A DNA stretch of 64,000 nt from SZUA-35 sp037969565 (lineage in GTDB: Bacteria > Actinomycetota > Acidimicrobiia > Acidimicrobiales > SZUA-35), in the NCBI GenBank assembly GCA_037969565.1, contig JBBKXQ010000020.1, positions 28,488 to 92,487 of the forward strand, written 5' to 3'. Under the pieces are notes generated by a model. That model saw nothing but the letters and a program-made list of their open reading frames with translations. It made no database searches and was not told the DNA's origin. This document shows, in pieces, positions 34,598 to 43,337 of the stretch. Positions within the stretch are counted from its first letter, which is position 1. Each line of letters begins with the position of its first letter. The translations under genes and the position numbers were made by a program.

Positions 34598-35485
34598 GTG
34601 CGAGTCTTCTTCACCGGTGGTAGCGGCAAGGCGGGTCGTCACGCGATCGCCCATCTCGTCGAACAAGGGCACCGAGTGGTCAACGGCGACCTCGTTCCCC
34701 TCGGACACCCAGGTGTCGCCGACCTCCGCATTGATCTGACCGACGCGGGCCAGGTCTTCAACGCGTTGTCGGCCTACGCCGGCTTCGATGAACTCGAACC
34801 GGGCACCGGCGTCCCGACCTACGACGCCGTAGTTCACTTCGCCGCGATTCCGGCCATCCTCGTCCGACCGGACAACGAGACGTTCCGAGTCAACACGCTC
34901 AGCACGTACAACGTGATCGACGCCGCGGTGAAGCTCGGAATCCGGAAGGTCATCTTCGCCAGCTCCGAAACGACCTACGGAATCTGCTTCGCTGACGGCG
35001 AGGTCCGGCCCGAGTACGTGCCGATCGACGAGGAGCATCCGACGATCCCCCAGGACAGCTACGCGATGTCGAAGGTCGTCAACGAGGCCACGGCCCGATC
35101 ATTCCAGGCGCGTACCGGCATCGACATCTACGGCTTGCGGATCAACAACGTGATCGAACCCCACGAATACGAGACGAAGTTCCCTGCGTTCATCGCCGAT
35201 GCTGGCCTCCGTCGTCGCAACATCTTTGCGTACATCGACGCTGACGACCTCGGACACATGGTCGACCGCTGCCTCCACACCGACGGCCTCGGCTACGAGA
35301 TCTTCAACGTCGCCAACGACGACACCTCGGTGAGTATCACGAGCGATGAGGTCTACGAACGTTTCTACGCCGGTGTGCCGCTCCGGCGCCCGATGGGTCG
35401 GCATGAAACGTTCTACGCCAATGCCAAGGCCAAGCGGCTCGTCGGCTTCACGCCCCGCCGATCGTGGCGGGAACAGATCAGCTGA
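34598..35485 (+). CDS. NAD-dependent epimerase/dehydratase
   Basis: This 295-aa extended SDR has the N-terminal Rossmann motif VFFTGGSGKAGRHAI (TGGxGxxG), a HFAAIPAI strand, Ser-Ser in KVIFASSETTYG and the active-site SYAMSKVV (Tyr-x-x-x-Lys). It resembles sugar-nucleotide epimerases/dehydratases of the GalE class but is short. The start is a GTG. It is the last gene of a plus-strand run and is convergent with the frameshifted methyltransferase. The substrate is unknown. Confidence 0.92.
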   Translation: MRVFFTGGSGKAGRHAIAHLVEQGHRVVNGDLVPLGHPGVADLRIDLTDAGQVFNALSAYAGFDELEPGTGVPTYDAVVHFAAIPAILVRPDNETFRVNTLSTYNVIDAAVKLGIRKVIFASSETTYGICFADGEVRPEYVPIDEEHPTIPQDSYAMSKVVNEATARSFQARTGIDIYGLRINNVIEPHEYETKFPAFIADAGLRRRNIFAYIDADDLGHMVDRCLHTDGLGYEIFNVANDDTSVSITSDEVYERFYAGVPLRRPMGRHETFYANAKAKRLVGFTPRRSWREQIS

Positions 35486-35494
35486 AACTGGCTA

Positions 35495-35513
35495 CCCGCG
35501 TTGCGGTCGCGGG
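35495..35513. terminator. GC-rich inverted repeat between convergent genes
   Basis: CCCGCG and CGCGGG form a 6-bp stem with a 7-nt loop between the epimerase stop and the convergent methyltransferase remnant. There is no clear U-tract on either side. Confidence 0.4.
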
Positions 35514-35514
35514 G

Positions 35515-36268
35515 TCAGGGTTTGCGCCAGACGGACACGTGCGATCGCGAATCGGCGTCGAATGGTGAGCGGAGCCAATCAGCCCACCGCGACTCGAGCC
35601 TCAAACCGGCCAGTTGGCCCATGAGGTCGAGCTCCGACGGCCAGACATACCGGAAGGCCCCCGACACACGGCGGACCCGGTCGCCGTCGATGAAGTAGTG
35701 GTGGGACACCGAGATCTGATCGACCGGATTCATGTACTCGTCGAACCCGAGATGATGGGGCGACACGTCGAACGGACGGATCGTCTCTCCCGGCGGTAGC
35801 TGTTGCAGCTGTGGGACGCCGTTCTCCACGAGGAAGCAGCCGCCCGACCGCAGGTGCCTCGCTGCGTTCCGGAAACACTCGACCTGCTGTGCCTGTGTCC
35901 GGAGATTGGTGATCGTGTTGAACACGAGGTAGACCAACGCAGCATCCGAGCAGACACTGGCCGAGGTCATGTCGCCGATGGTGACCGCAACGCGATCAGC
36001 GCCAGGCTTCTTCCGCAACTCGGACACCATCGGTTCGGAAAAGTCGATACCGAGCACCGTGACACCCCGCTCCGCGAGGGGTAGGGCGAGACGGCCGGTA
36101 CCGACGGCGAACTCCACCGCCTTCTCCCCTCCCGCCAGCGCGACGAAGATCCACGGCGGGTTGGACCTCCTCGTCGGCGAACTTCCCGACACCGGCCTGG
36201 TCATAGGCGGACGCCACGCTGGGGTCGAGGTGTTGGTCCGGCGCTGACAGCTGATCAGGATTCTCCAC
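35515..36268 (-). pseudogene. Class I methyltransferase disrupted by a frameshift
   Basis: Two minus-strand frames together give one methyltransferase of about 250 aa. The first frame, from an ATG at 36268, has PDQHLDPSVASAYDQAGVGK and FADEEVQPAVD. The second continues FVALAGGEKAVEFAVGTGRL through FDVSPHHLGFDEYMNPV to a SRSHVSVWRKP end. The switch is near 36148, where one extra base in GATC-TTC breaks the frame (PAVD then FVALAGG). All other motifs, including SAM motif I (EFAVGTGRLALPL), are intact, so this is a recent lesion, a sequencing error or, least likely, programmed frameshifting. Confidence 0.8.
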
Positions 36269-36367
36269 GCCGACAACTCTGGCAGGAATGAGCGGCCATC
36301 TTCTCGAATTGCGATCGGGTCCTGGATGAAGGCGGGTCTGGTCAGAGCGACAGGCGACCCTTCGACC

Positions 36368-37492
36368 TCAGATTGCGTTGAGCAACTCCGGCGATGCACC
36401 TGTCGATGGTTCTGGCGTTGGTTTCCTCGGTCGGAGGCCCAGCGCGATTCGTCCGAGTCGGAAGCGAATGAGCACCAACTCGAAAACGATCGGGACCGAC
36501 ACGCCGAAGATCAGTTTCATCGCGAGCATCCCGGGAGTACCCAACGAGAGGATCTCGCTGACACTCTTTCCAACCGACAGTCCATAGAAGTGAAACAGGT
36601 AAATGGTCATGGAGAAGCCGCCCACACGGGCGATCCAGGCCTGCTGCTTGCCGAGTCGGAGCAGGAGGGTTGCGGTGGCGATTCCACCGACCGTTGCCAG
36701 GATGCCGTGCCGTCCCAACGGCAGATCCAGCAGACCATTGAGCGAAAGACTTTGCGCTCCGAGTGATACCACCGCAGCGGTCGTCGCGATCATGAATGCG
36801 GTCGATGCCTGGTGCCAGCCGAATCGGCGGCATCCGAGACCGTAGAGGAAGTAGGGCAAAAGATAGGCCGAGTTGGCGATCGGTATCCAGGCGTTGACTG
36901 AACCGGGCACAACGAGGGCAACGGCGAACGAGACGGAGATTGCGACCACCAGGGCTGCTGCAACCCGGCCGCTCGTTCCCAACACACCTCGAGCGTCGAT
37001 CACGCCAACAATTGCGAACACGACCATGATCGCCGGCAGGTACCACAGGTGCTGTGCCCCGACCAGGATGTGTCCGACCACATTCCAGCCCTCGACCGTC
37101 ACTTCTCCCCTACCCACCGACCAGCTGAGGCCAAGGAGCAATGTCGTTGCTACGAGATATGGAACCAGCACCCGTCGCGCTTTGCCGACGGCAAAGGATC
37201 CGATTCGATCCGACGTCACGGGACGCATGGCGTAGACGAAGCCGGAGATCACGGTGAACAGCGGCATCCGCACGAACCGAAGCGACTCGGCCATGTAGCC
37301 GTACACGTCGAGGTCTGCGGTGACGCTCGGCCCAGAGGGGAGGTCAGCGACGGCGTGATACGCGACGACGAGGACGATCGCGAGGCCGCGCAACGTCTCG
37401 ATGGACCCATCGCGCCCCGAGGGCGTCGTCGGGGCGGCTCCTGGCGCGGAACGGGCCGCAGAAGCCGTGAACGGTGGTCTCGTTTGCTTCAA
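36368..37492 (-). CDS. Acyltransferase-3 family membrane protein
   Basis: This 374-aa membrane protein has about ten hydrophobic segments. Near the N-terminus it shows the family pattern IETLRGLAIVLVVAYHAV, with the conserved His, and FVRMPLFTVISGFVYAMRP. Members O-acylate sugars, lipids or antibiotics. The first ~30 residues are a Pro- and Ala-rich cytoplasmic tail. No neighbour points to the acceptor. The intergenic region to the hydrolase gene (37493-37755) holds no recognisable element. Confidence 0.9.
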   Translation of the reverse strand: MKQTRPPFTASAARSAPGAAPTTPSGRDGSIETLRGLAIVLVVAYHAVADLPSGPSVTADLDVYGYMAESLRFVRMPLFTVISGFVYAMRPVTSDRIGSFAVGKARRVLVPYLVATTLLLGLSWSVGRGEVTVEGWNVVGHILVGAQHLWYLPAIMVVFAIVGVIDARGVLGTSGRVAAALVVAISVSFAVALVVPGSVNAWIPIANSAYLLPYFLYGLGCRRFGWHQASTAFMIATTAAVVSLGAQSLSLNGLLDLPLGRHGILATVGGIATATLLLRLGKQQAWIARVGGFSMTIYLFHFYGLSVGKSVSEILSLGTPGMLAMKLIFGVSVPIVFELVLIRFRLGRIALGLRPRKPTPEPSTGASPELLNAI

Positions 37493-37755
37493 TCGCTGCT
37501 GCTACTCATGAATGCGACACAGCGCCAGTCTCGCTCGTGCCGGGCCTCGGGCCGATGAGCAGATATGGAACCGGTCGGGCAAAAGGCCCACAAGAACGCA
37601 GTGGAAAGACCCTCTTGTCGATGCGTGCACTGATCCGAGATTTCGATCGTGTGAGAGTACCGCCGGTGCGAGGTCTACCCCCAACCGCGGCGACCGAGCA
37701 CGAGATGCCAGCACTCGGCCCCTGAGTCGCAAGGATTCGACGGTGCTCGCTTACG

Positions 37756-38736
37756 ATGTGGCGAACCTCCTTCATCCGTCTGGACCAAATCGTGATTGCT
37801 TTTCCTCTGACCGGGATCGTTCTCGGTGTCCTCGGCTACTTCGTCTTCCCCGGCCGCCTTTTCGACCTCCTGAGCATGGCCGCCCGGCGGGTTGTCGGCT
37901 TGGAGAAGAAGACGGTCGTCGTCGACGGCATCGCCTGGACCTATCTCGAGGGCGGGCGAGCCGACGGCGAGACCGTCGTGCTTTTGCACGGATTCGGAGC
38001 GGACAAGGACAACTGGCTCCAATGGTCGTGGTACCTCAGAAAAACTCACCATCTGATCTGCCCCGACCTGCCCGGCTTCGGCGAGAGCGCCACCGACCCG
38101 GCCGGCGACTACCACACATCCACGCAGGCCGAACGACTTCATCGATTCCTCGAAGCGTTGGCGGTCGAGCAATGCCATCTCGTTGGGAACTCGATGGGCG
38201 GGATGATCGCGTTGCGGTACGCGCTGGTCCATCCCGACTCGCTGTCGACGATGACGCTCATCGATGCCGCAGGGCTCAGCACCACACACGAGAATGCGTT
38301 CCAGCTCGCCACCCAAAGGGGTGAGAGGCAGTTGGTGATACGTCGACCCGAAGACATCGACCAACTTCTTGCGCTGGCGATGCACAAACCCCCTCCGGCC
38401 CCGGCTCGCTTCAAGCGAGTGATGTTCGAGCGGGCCAAGAAACAGGAGCAACACCTGGACGCCGTCTTCGATGGGTTGAACAACGAACGCCAGTCACCGT
38501 TGGACGACCAACTCGCCCAGATCGCCACGCCGACGCTGATCATCTGGGGCCGACAAGATCAGCTTCTCGACGTCTCGAGTGCCGAGGTTCTGGCCAACGG
38601 CCTGCCGAACAACCGCTGCGAGATCATGGAAGAAACCGGGCACGTGCCGATGATGGAGCGACCCAAGGCGTCCGCCCGGATGCAGCTCGATTTCATGCGC
38701 AACAGCCGAGCAAGCCTCGCCGGAGCGATCGACTGA
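37756..38736 (+). CDS. Alpha/beta hydrolase with N-terminal membrane anchor
   Basis: This 326-aa protein starts with one hydrophobic segment (IVIAFPLTGIVLGVLGYFVF), probably a membrane anchor, followed by an alpha/beta hydrolase. The oxyanion region is LLHGFGADKDNW, the nucleophile elbow is GNSMGGMIAL, the acid lies in IIWGRQDQLLD and the histidine in EETGHVPMMERP. It resembles lipases/esterases of the MhpC type. It is adjacent to tRNA-Arg but not obviously in an operon. Confidence 0.93.
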   Translation: MWRTSFIRLDQIVIAFPLTGIVLGVLGYFVFPGRLFDLLSMAARRVVGLEKKTVVVDGIAWTYLEGGRADGETVVLLHGFGADKDNWLQWSWYLRKTHHLICPDLPGFGESATDPAGDYHTSTQAERLHRFLEALAVEQCHLVGNSMGGMIALRYALVHPDSLSTMTLIDAAGLSTTHENAFQLATQRGERQLVIRRPEDIDQLLALAMHKPPPAPARFKRVMFERAKKQEQHLDAVFDGLNNERQSPLDDQLAQIATPTLIIWGRQDQLLDVSSAEVLANGLPNNRCEIMEETGHVPMMERPKASARMQLDFMRNSRASLAGAID

Positions 38737-38790
38737 AAGCGATTCTTCCGACGGCATCCGGGAGCGGTCGAGACATTGGAACGAATTTTG

Positions 38791-38862
38791 TGCCCTCGGC
38801 AGGATTCGAACCTGCGCTCACGCCTCCGGAGGGCGATGCTCTATCCCCTGAGCTACGAGGGC
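38791..38862 (-). tRNA. tRNA-Arg (CCG)
   Basis: The minus strand folds into a normal cloverleaf: acceptor GCCCTCG with CGAGGGC, D-arm GCTC/GAGC, anticodon loop CTCCGGA (anticodon CCG at 38827-38829) and T-arm GCAGG-TTCGAAT-CCTGC. The discriminator base is A, and no CCA is encoded. The 27-43 pair of the anticodon stem is a mismatch. It reads CGG codons. No repeated 3' end that would mark an integrated element was seen nearby. Confidence 0.95.
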
Positions 38863-38972
38863 CTGGACCGTTGGACTCTAGCGCCGGATGGTGAATGGCC
38901 TACAAGCCTTTCCGAACTTGTGATCCGGCCCGCATCGTGGTGGGCGAGAGGTGAGCAACGGTTTTCCTTCCC

Positions 38973-38993
38973 GAACCTAAACTGATCTGCGAC
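38973..38993 (+). promoter_or_regulatory. Motif upstream of cysD shared with the sulfite reductase promoter
   Basis: GAACCTAAACTGATCTGCGAC lies 22-42 bp upstream of the cysD ATG, and 16 of its 21 bases match 45711-45731 upstream of the divergent sulfite reductase operon. It contains TAAACT, a possible -10 element. A common sulfur regulator is possible, but the match might only reflect promoter elements. Confidence 0.35.
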
Positions 38994-39014
38994 TACTACC
39001 GACAAGAAGACGTG

Positions 39015-39920
39015 ATGACTTATCAACTCTCCGACGTGGGCGCCCTCGAGGCCGAGGCCATCCACATCATCCGGGAAGTGGCGGCGGAATTCGAACGTCC
39101 GGCACTCTTGTTCTCTGGCGGCAAGGATTCGATCCTGCTGCTCCACATGGCGATCAAGGCGTTCGCCCCGGCGAAGGTCCCCTTCCCGATCATGCACGTC
39201 GACACGGGCCACAACTTCGATGAGGTGATCGAGTACCGCGATCGGCGCGTGGCCGAAACCGGAGTACGGCTGATCGTGGCCTCGGTTCAAGAGGCCATCG
39301 ACAAGGGTCTCGTGGCCGAAGAAACCGGTCCCCGGGCCTCCCGCAATCTCCTCCAAACGGCCGCCCTCCTCGAAGGAATCGAATCAAACAAATTCGATGC
39401 ACTCTTCGGCGGTGCCCGGCGGGACGAAGAGAAAGCTCGGGCCAAGGAGCGGGTCTACAGTTTCCGCGATGAATTCGGACAGTGGGACCCCAAGGGTCAA
39501 CGGCCCGAATTGTGGAATCTCTACAACGGGCGTCACAGCCAGGGTGAACACTTCCGCATCTTCCCCATTTCCAACTGGACCGAACTCGATGTGTGGCATT
39601 ACATCGCCGAGCAAGAAATCGACGTACCCGACATCTACTTCGCCCACCAACGCGAGGTGTTCCAGCGCGATGGCATGTGGTTGGCCGACACGCCGTACAT
39701 CACTCGTATGGAGGGGGAAGAACTCGAGACCAAGCAGGTTCGGTTCCGTACCATCGGTGACGCGAGTTGCACCGGCGCCGTGGAATCAGACGCCGACACG
39801 ATCGAAAAGGTGATCGAAGAAGTGGGGGCGACTCGGGTGACGGAACGGGGCGCAACCCGCGCCGACGATCGACGCACCGAGGCAGCCATGGAGGATCGGA
39901 AGAAGGAGGGCTACTTCTGA
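39015..39920 (+). CDS. cysD: Sulfate adenylyltransferase subunit 2
   Basis: This 301-aa PP-loop ATPase forms APS from sulfate and ATP together with CysN. The PP-loop is ALLFSGGKDSILLLHMA; other family blocks are MHVDTGHNFDEVIEYRD, FDALFGGARRDEEKARAKER and WTELDVWHYIAEQEI. The C-terminus EDRKKEGYF is typical of the family. ATG at 39015 was chosen over the GTG at 39012. The stop codon overlaps a mini-ORF start (TGATG), and its last codons lie in a duplicated 41-bp segment. Confidence 0.97.
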   Translation: MTYQLSDVGALEAEAIHIIREVAAEFERPALLFSGGKDSILLLHMAIKAFAPAKVPFPIMHVDTGHNFDEVIEYRDRRVAETGVRLIVASVQEAIDKGLVAEETGPRASRNLLQTAALLEGIESNKFDALFGGARRDEEKARAKERVYSFRDEFGQWDPKGQRPELWNLYNGRHSQGEHFRIFPISNWTELDVWHYIAEQEIDVPDIYFAHQREVFQRDGMWLADTPYITRMEGEELETKQVRFRTIGDASCTGAVESDADTIEKVIEEVGATRVTERGATRADDRRTEAAMEDRKKEGYF

Positions 39921-40011
39921 TGCACCGCCCCACCAGCTCCTCCGTATCCGATCCGACCAGACGAACAACCGGATCGGAAGAAGGAGGGCTACTTCTGATG
40001 CACCGCCCCAC
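39893..40011 (+). repeat. 41-bp direct repeat, 78-bp period, at the cysD-cysN junction
   Basis: Identical 41-bp copies at 39893-39933 and 39971-40011 each contain the sequence for the CysD C-terminus, an AAGGAGG ribosome site and TGATG. The period of 78 bp is a multiple of three, so the downstream frame stays open. Between the copies are 37 bp of unrelated sequence. It looks like a local duplication of the translational coupling signal. Confidence 0.95.
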
Positions 40012-40069
40012 TGTTTCCTCGCCAGCGAAGCGTTCGATCGACCGACACAACGAATCAAGGATTTTCTGA
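39920..40069 (+). CDS. 49-aa mini-ORF linking cysD and cysN
   Basis: This frame starts in the cysD stop (TGATG at 39918-39922) and ends in TGATG at the cysN start, so it fills the gap exactly with overlaps on both sides. AAGGAGG lies upstream of its ATG. The product contains the repeat EEGGLLLMHRPT, arising from the duplicated DNA read out of frame, and a basic end KRSIDRHNESRIF. It is probably a coupling peptide rather than a functional protein. An internal second ATG with its own AAGGAGG is at 39998. Confidence 0.5.
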   Translation: MHRPTSSSVSDPTRRTTGSEEGGLLLMHRPTVSSPAKRSIDRHNESRIF

Positions 40070-41322
40070 TGGAGTTACTCCGACTTGCCACTGCCGGTTC
40101 GGTCGACGACGGCAAGAGCACCCTCATCGGGCGATTGCTGTTCGACTCGAAGTCGATCTTCGAGGATCAACTCGAAGCCATCGAGGCAACGAGCCTTGCC
40201 CGGGGCAGCGAAACCGTCGACCTCGCCTTGCTCACCGACGGCTTGCGAGCCGAACGCGAACAAGGCATCACGATCGACGTGGCCCACCGCTACTTCGCCA
40301 CACCAAGGCGCAAGTTCATCATCGGCGACACCCCAGGGCACATCCAATACACCCGCAACATGGTCACGGGGGCCTCGACGGCCGACCTCGCGATCGTGTT
40401 GATCGATGCCCGAAAAGGCGTCCTCGAACAGTCCCGCCGTCACGCGTTCATCGCGTCGCTCCTCCGTATCCCCCACATCGTGCTTGCGGTGAACAAGATG
40501 GACCTGGTCGATTACGACCAGGAGGTCTTCGAGGCCATTCGGGAAGACTTCACCGCCTTTGCGGCCAAGCTCGACGTCAGCGATCTCACGTTCATTCCGA
40601 TGTCGGCCCTCGACGGCGACAACGTCGTCGACCGCTCGGCCAACATGCCCTGGTACGAAGGCTCGACCCTGCTGCACCATCTCGAGGAGGTGCACATCGC
40701 ATCCGACCGCAACTTGGTCGACGCTCGATTCCCGGTGCAGTACGTCATCCGACCGCAGACGGCCGAACAGCCTGATTACCGCGGGTATGCCGGCACGGTT
40801 GCCGGTGGGGTTTTCAAGCCGGGAGACGAAGTCCTCGTGCTCCCGTCCGGTTTCACCAGCACGATCGAAGCCGTCGAAACGGCCGACGGACCTCTCAAAG
40901 AGGCATTCGCCCCGATGGCCGTCACGATCCGTCTGACCGACGAGATCGACATCAGCCGGGGCGACATGATCTGTCGCCCCAACAACAAGCCCGAGGTCGG
41001 CCAGGACATCGAGGCGATGATCTGTTGGATGTCCGAAGCCTCCGAGCTACGGCCCAATGCCAAGCTGGCGCTCAAGCACACCACCCACTCGGTTCGTGCG
41101 CTCGTCAAGAATCTGCACTACCGGCTCGACATCAACACGCTCCATCGTGACGAGACAGCCGGATCGTTGTCGTTGAACGAGATCGGCCGGGTGCGTCTGC
41201 GCACCACACAGCCGCTCTATTTCGACGAGTACCGACGCAATCGGGCCACCGGCAGCTTCATCCTCATCGATGAAGTCACCAACATCACCGTGGGTGCCGG
41301 CATGATCGTCGGAGCAGCGTGA
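40069..41322 (+). CDS. cysN: Sulfate adenylyltransferase subunit 1 (GTPase)
   Basis: This 417-aa translation-factor-type GTPase drives APS synthesis by CysD. G1 is GSVDDGKSTLIG, G3 is DTPGHIQYTRNM, G4 is NKMDLVDY and the switch segment is DGLRAEREQGITIDVAHRYF. Beta-barrel domains follow. It is near the usual length of the unfused form; the APS kinase domain, fused to CysN in many actinobacteria, is here a separate gene. Its stop overlaps the cysC start (GTGA). Confidence 0.97.
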   Translation: MELLRLATAGSVDDGKSTLIGRLLFDSKSIFEDQLEAIEATSLARGSETVDLALLTDGLRAEREQGITIDVAHRYFATPRRKFIIGDTPGHIQYTRNMVTGASTADLAIVLIDARKGVLEQSRRHAFIASLLRIPHIVLAVNKMDLVDYDQEVFEAIREDFTAFAAKLDVSDLTFIPMSALDGDNVVDRSANMPWYEGSTLLHHLEEVHIASDRNLVDARFPVQYVIRPQTAEQPDYRGYAGTVAGGVFKPGDEVLVLPSGFTSTIEAVETADGPLKEAFAPMAVTIRLTDEIDISRGDMICRPNNKPEVGQDIEAMICWMSEASELRPNAKLALKHTTHSVRALVKNLHYRLDINTLHRDETAGSLSLNEIGRVRLRTTQPLYFDEYRRNRATGSFILIDEVTNITVGAGMIVGAA

Positions 41323-41927
41323 ACGCAGGCTCCTCCGAGCCAGTCGCAACGAACATCCAGTGGCATCCGAGCGCCGTGGATCGTTCCGTCCGGTCGGCCG
41401 CCACCGGAACCTCGGGAATGACCCTGTGGTTCACGGGTCTCTCGGGCTCGGGCAAGTCAACCGTTGCCGTCGAGCTGGAGAAGCAACTCATTGCCGCCAG
41501 CCGACCCGCCTACCTTCTCGATGGCGACAACCTACGGTTCGGTCTGAACGGCGATCTCGGCTTTTCGGCCGCCGACCGCGACGAGAACGTGCGACGGGTG
41601 GCCCATGTCGCCAGACTCTTTGCCGACTCGGGTTTGATCGCCCTCGTCCCATTGATCAGTCCCTACAGGGCAGCCCGTCAACTGGCTCGGGATCTTCATG
41701 ACGCCGCCGGGCTCCCGTTCGCCGAGGTCTTCGTCGATACCCCACTCGAGATCTGCGAAGCCCGAGATCCGAAGGGCCTCTACAAGAAGGCCAGAGCAGG
41801 AGAGATCACCGGTATGACCGGAATCGACGATCCCTACGAAGCGCCCCAACATCCGGAGTATCGGGTCACCCCCGACGACGGTTCGGCTTCGGAGATCGCT
41901 GCGCTCTTGCTTCGCCAACTCGCTTGA
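41319..41927 (+). CDS. cysC: Adenylylsulfate kinase
   Basis: This 202-aa kinase phosphorylates APS to PAPS. The P-loop is LWFTGLSGSGKSTVAVEL; LLDGDNLRFGLNGDLGFS and NVRRVAHVARLFADSGLI are typical, as is FVDTPLEICEARDPKGLYKKA. The start is GTG at 41319, overlapping the cysN stop by 4 bp. The presence of an APS-type reductase in the same cluster means PAPS is not needed for reduction, so CysC probably serves sulfation or another PAPS-requiring process. Confidence 0.96.
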   Translation: MNAGSSEPVATNIQWHPSAVDRSVRSAATGTSGMTLWFTGLSGSGKSTVAVELEKQLIAASRPAYLLDGDNLRFGLNGDLGFSAADRDENVRRVAHVARLFADSGLIALVPLISPYRAARQLARDLHDAAGLPFAEVFVDTPLEICEARDPKGLYKKARAGEITGMTGIDDPYEAPQHPEYRVTPDDGSASEIAALLLRQLA

Positions 41928-41955
41928 GGCTGGTCGTCGAGAACCTCTGATGAGC

Positions 41956-42693
41956 TCAGATGGCCGCCACGAGCTGGTCCGACCGGGCGACGAGGGGCAA
42001 GCCGGCAGCAACCGAGCCGATCACCAGTACTGACGGCGCCGGCACCGGTTCGGTGCCCAGTTCGGCCAGCCGTCCTCGCCAGGTGGCCTGGTCGGGATGG
42101 GTGGCATTGGTGACCACCGCAGTTGGCGTCTCGGCCGACAGACCCGAACCGACGAGCAGATCGCGGATCGACCCGGCCCGTTTGGCTCCCATCAGGACGA
42201 CGAGCGTGAGTCCGCACCGGGCGAGCGCCGGCCAGTCGATCGGTTCTGAGTTCGGATCTTGGTGTGCGGTCACGATGCAGACACCGCTGGAGAGGCCCCG
42301 CTCGGTGACCGAGATACCGGCCGCCATCGGACCAGCCAGGGCCGAGGTGATACCAGGCACCACATCGACGTCGATACCGGCCGCGACGACAGCTGCGGCC
42401 TCCTCGATACCCCGGCCGAAGATGAACGGGTCGCCGCCCTTCACCCGAACCACCGTGTCGAGCCGTGTGCCCAGCTGAACCAACAGGACATTGATCTCAT
42501 CCTGGGTGGGACTCGGACGACCGGGCGTTTTACCGACGGCGTATCGCTCGGCCGATGGAGACACGAAGTCGAGAATTTCAGCGCCGATGAGGCGGTCATA
42601 GACCACGGCATCGGCGCTCCCGAGAAGACGGGCCGCTTTGAGGGTCATGAGTTCGGCGTCACCAGGCCCGACGCCTACCAGATGAACGGTCAT
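41956..42693 (-). CDS. cobA: Uroporphyrinogen-III C-methyltransferase
   Basis: This 245-aa SAM-dependent enzyme methylates uroporphyrinogen III twice to precorrin-2, the first step to siroheme. Motifs include VHLVGVGPGDAELMTLKA, YDRLIG, RVKGGDPFIFGRG and VVPGITSALAGP. The start ATG at 42693 overlaps the stop of the precorrin-2 dehydrogenase gene by 4 bp; a longer upstream frame is not family-like. It is the last gene of the sulfite-reductase operon and is convergent with cysC (28-bp gap). Confidence 0.96.
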   Translation of the reverse strand: MTVHLVGVGPGDAELMTLKAARLLGSADAVVYDRLIGAEILDFVSPSAERYAVGKTPGRPSPTQDEINVLLVQLGTRLDTVVRVKGGDPFIFGRGIEEAAAVVAAGIDVDVVPGITSALAGPMAAGISVTERGLSSGVCIVTAHQDPNSEPIDWPALARCGLTLVVLMGAKRAGSIRDLLVGSGLSAETPTAVVTNATHPDQATWRGRLAELGTEPVPAPSVLVIGSVAAGLPLVARSDQLVAAI

Positions 42694-43337
42694 GAGTTGA
42701 CTCCACTCTTCGCCACGGCTTCGAGAAGCCTCCGGTGCAATTCTGCGGGTCGTCCGCTGCGTACGAGGTCGAGTGCCTCGCCATCCAAGACGTGGGCCCA
42801 ACCCGACACCTCGGTCGGATGGCCCGCCTCGCGCACAATGGCTCGGACCTGCGTGGCGATCTCGGCGACGGCGACGGTGTCGTCATCGAGTAACGAGTCG
42901 ATCCGACGCCGAATCCAACTCGCAACCGCCGGGCTCGATCCTCCGGTGGCGATGCCAACCGTGATCGGACCTCGCCTACTGACGGCGGGAAGCACCACAG
43001 AACAATGGTCGGGATCGTCGGCGGCATTGCACCAGATCCGACGAGCTTCGGCCTCGGCGAACACCGTCCCATCGACGTGCGGGATCCCGGTGGCGGTGAC
43101 CACGAGCCACATACCCTCGAGGTCGGAGGGGACGAACGACCGCCGATGCCGGGCGGCGACCTCGACCGCTGCCATGTCCGAGCTGTGCTTTGGGGCAACC
43201 ACGGTGACCAAGGCCCCCTGGCCAACATAGGCCTGGGCCTTCCGAGCGGCAATCCGACCCGCGCCGACCACGAGAATCGAACGGCCCTCGACGCGAAGAC
43301 CCACGGGAACGAGCGCCAACGGAGTCGAAGCGCTCAT
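42690..43337 (-). CDS. Precorrin-2 dehydrogenase / sirohydrochlorin ferrochelatase-type siroheme synthase
   Basis: This 215-aa protein corresponds to the N-terminal CysG (Met8p-like) part. It has the NAD-binding VGLRVEGRSILVVGAGRIAAR, the strand WLVVTATG, CNAADDPDHCSVVLPA and GPITVGIATGGSSPAVASWI. It oxidises precorrin-2 and may insert iron, completing siroheme for the sulfite reductase upstream. The ATG at 43337 overlaps the cysH stop by 4 bp. CysG is split here into two genes instead of being a fusion. Confidence 0.94.
   Translation of the reverse strand: MSASTPLALVPVGLRVEGRSILVVGAGRIAARKAQAYVGQGALVTVVAPKHSSDMAAVEVAARHRRSFVPSDLEGMWLVVTATGIPHVDGTVFAEAEARRIWCNAADDPDHCSVVLPAVSRRGPITVGIATGGSSPAVASWIRRRIDSLLDDDTVAVAEIATQVRAIVREAGHPTEVSGWAHVLDGEALDLVRSGRPAELHRRLLEAVAKSGVNS

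Noticed and set aside
38791..38862. tRNA-Arg as an integration site
   Set aside because: No integrase, no repeated 3' end and ordinary housekeeping genes on both sides.
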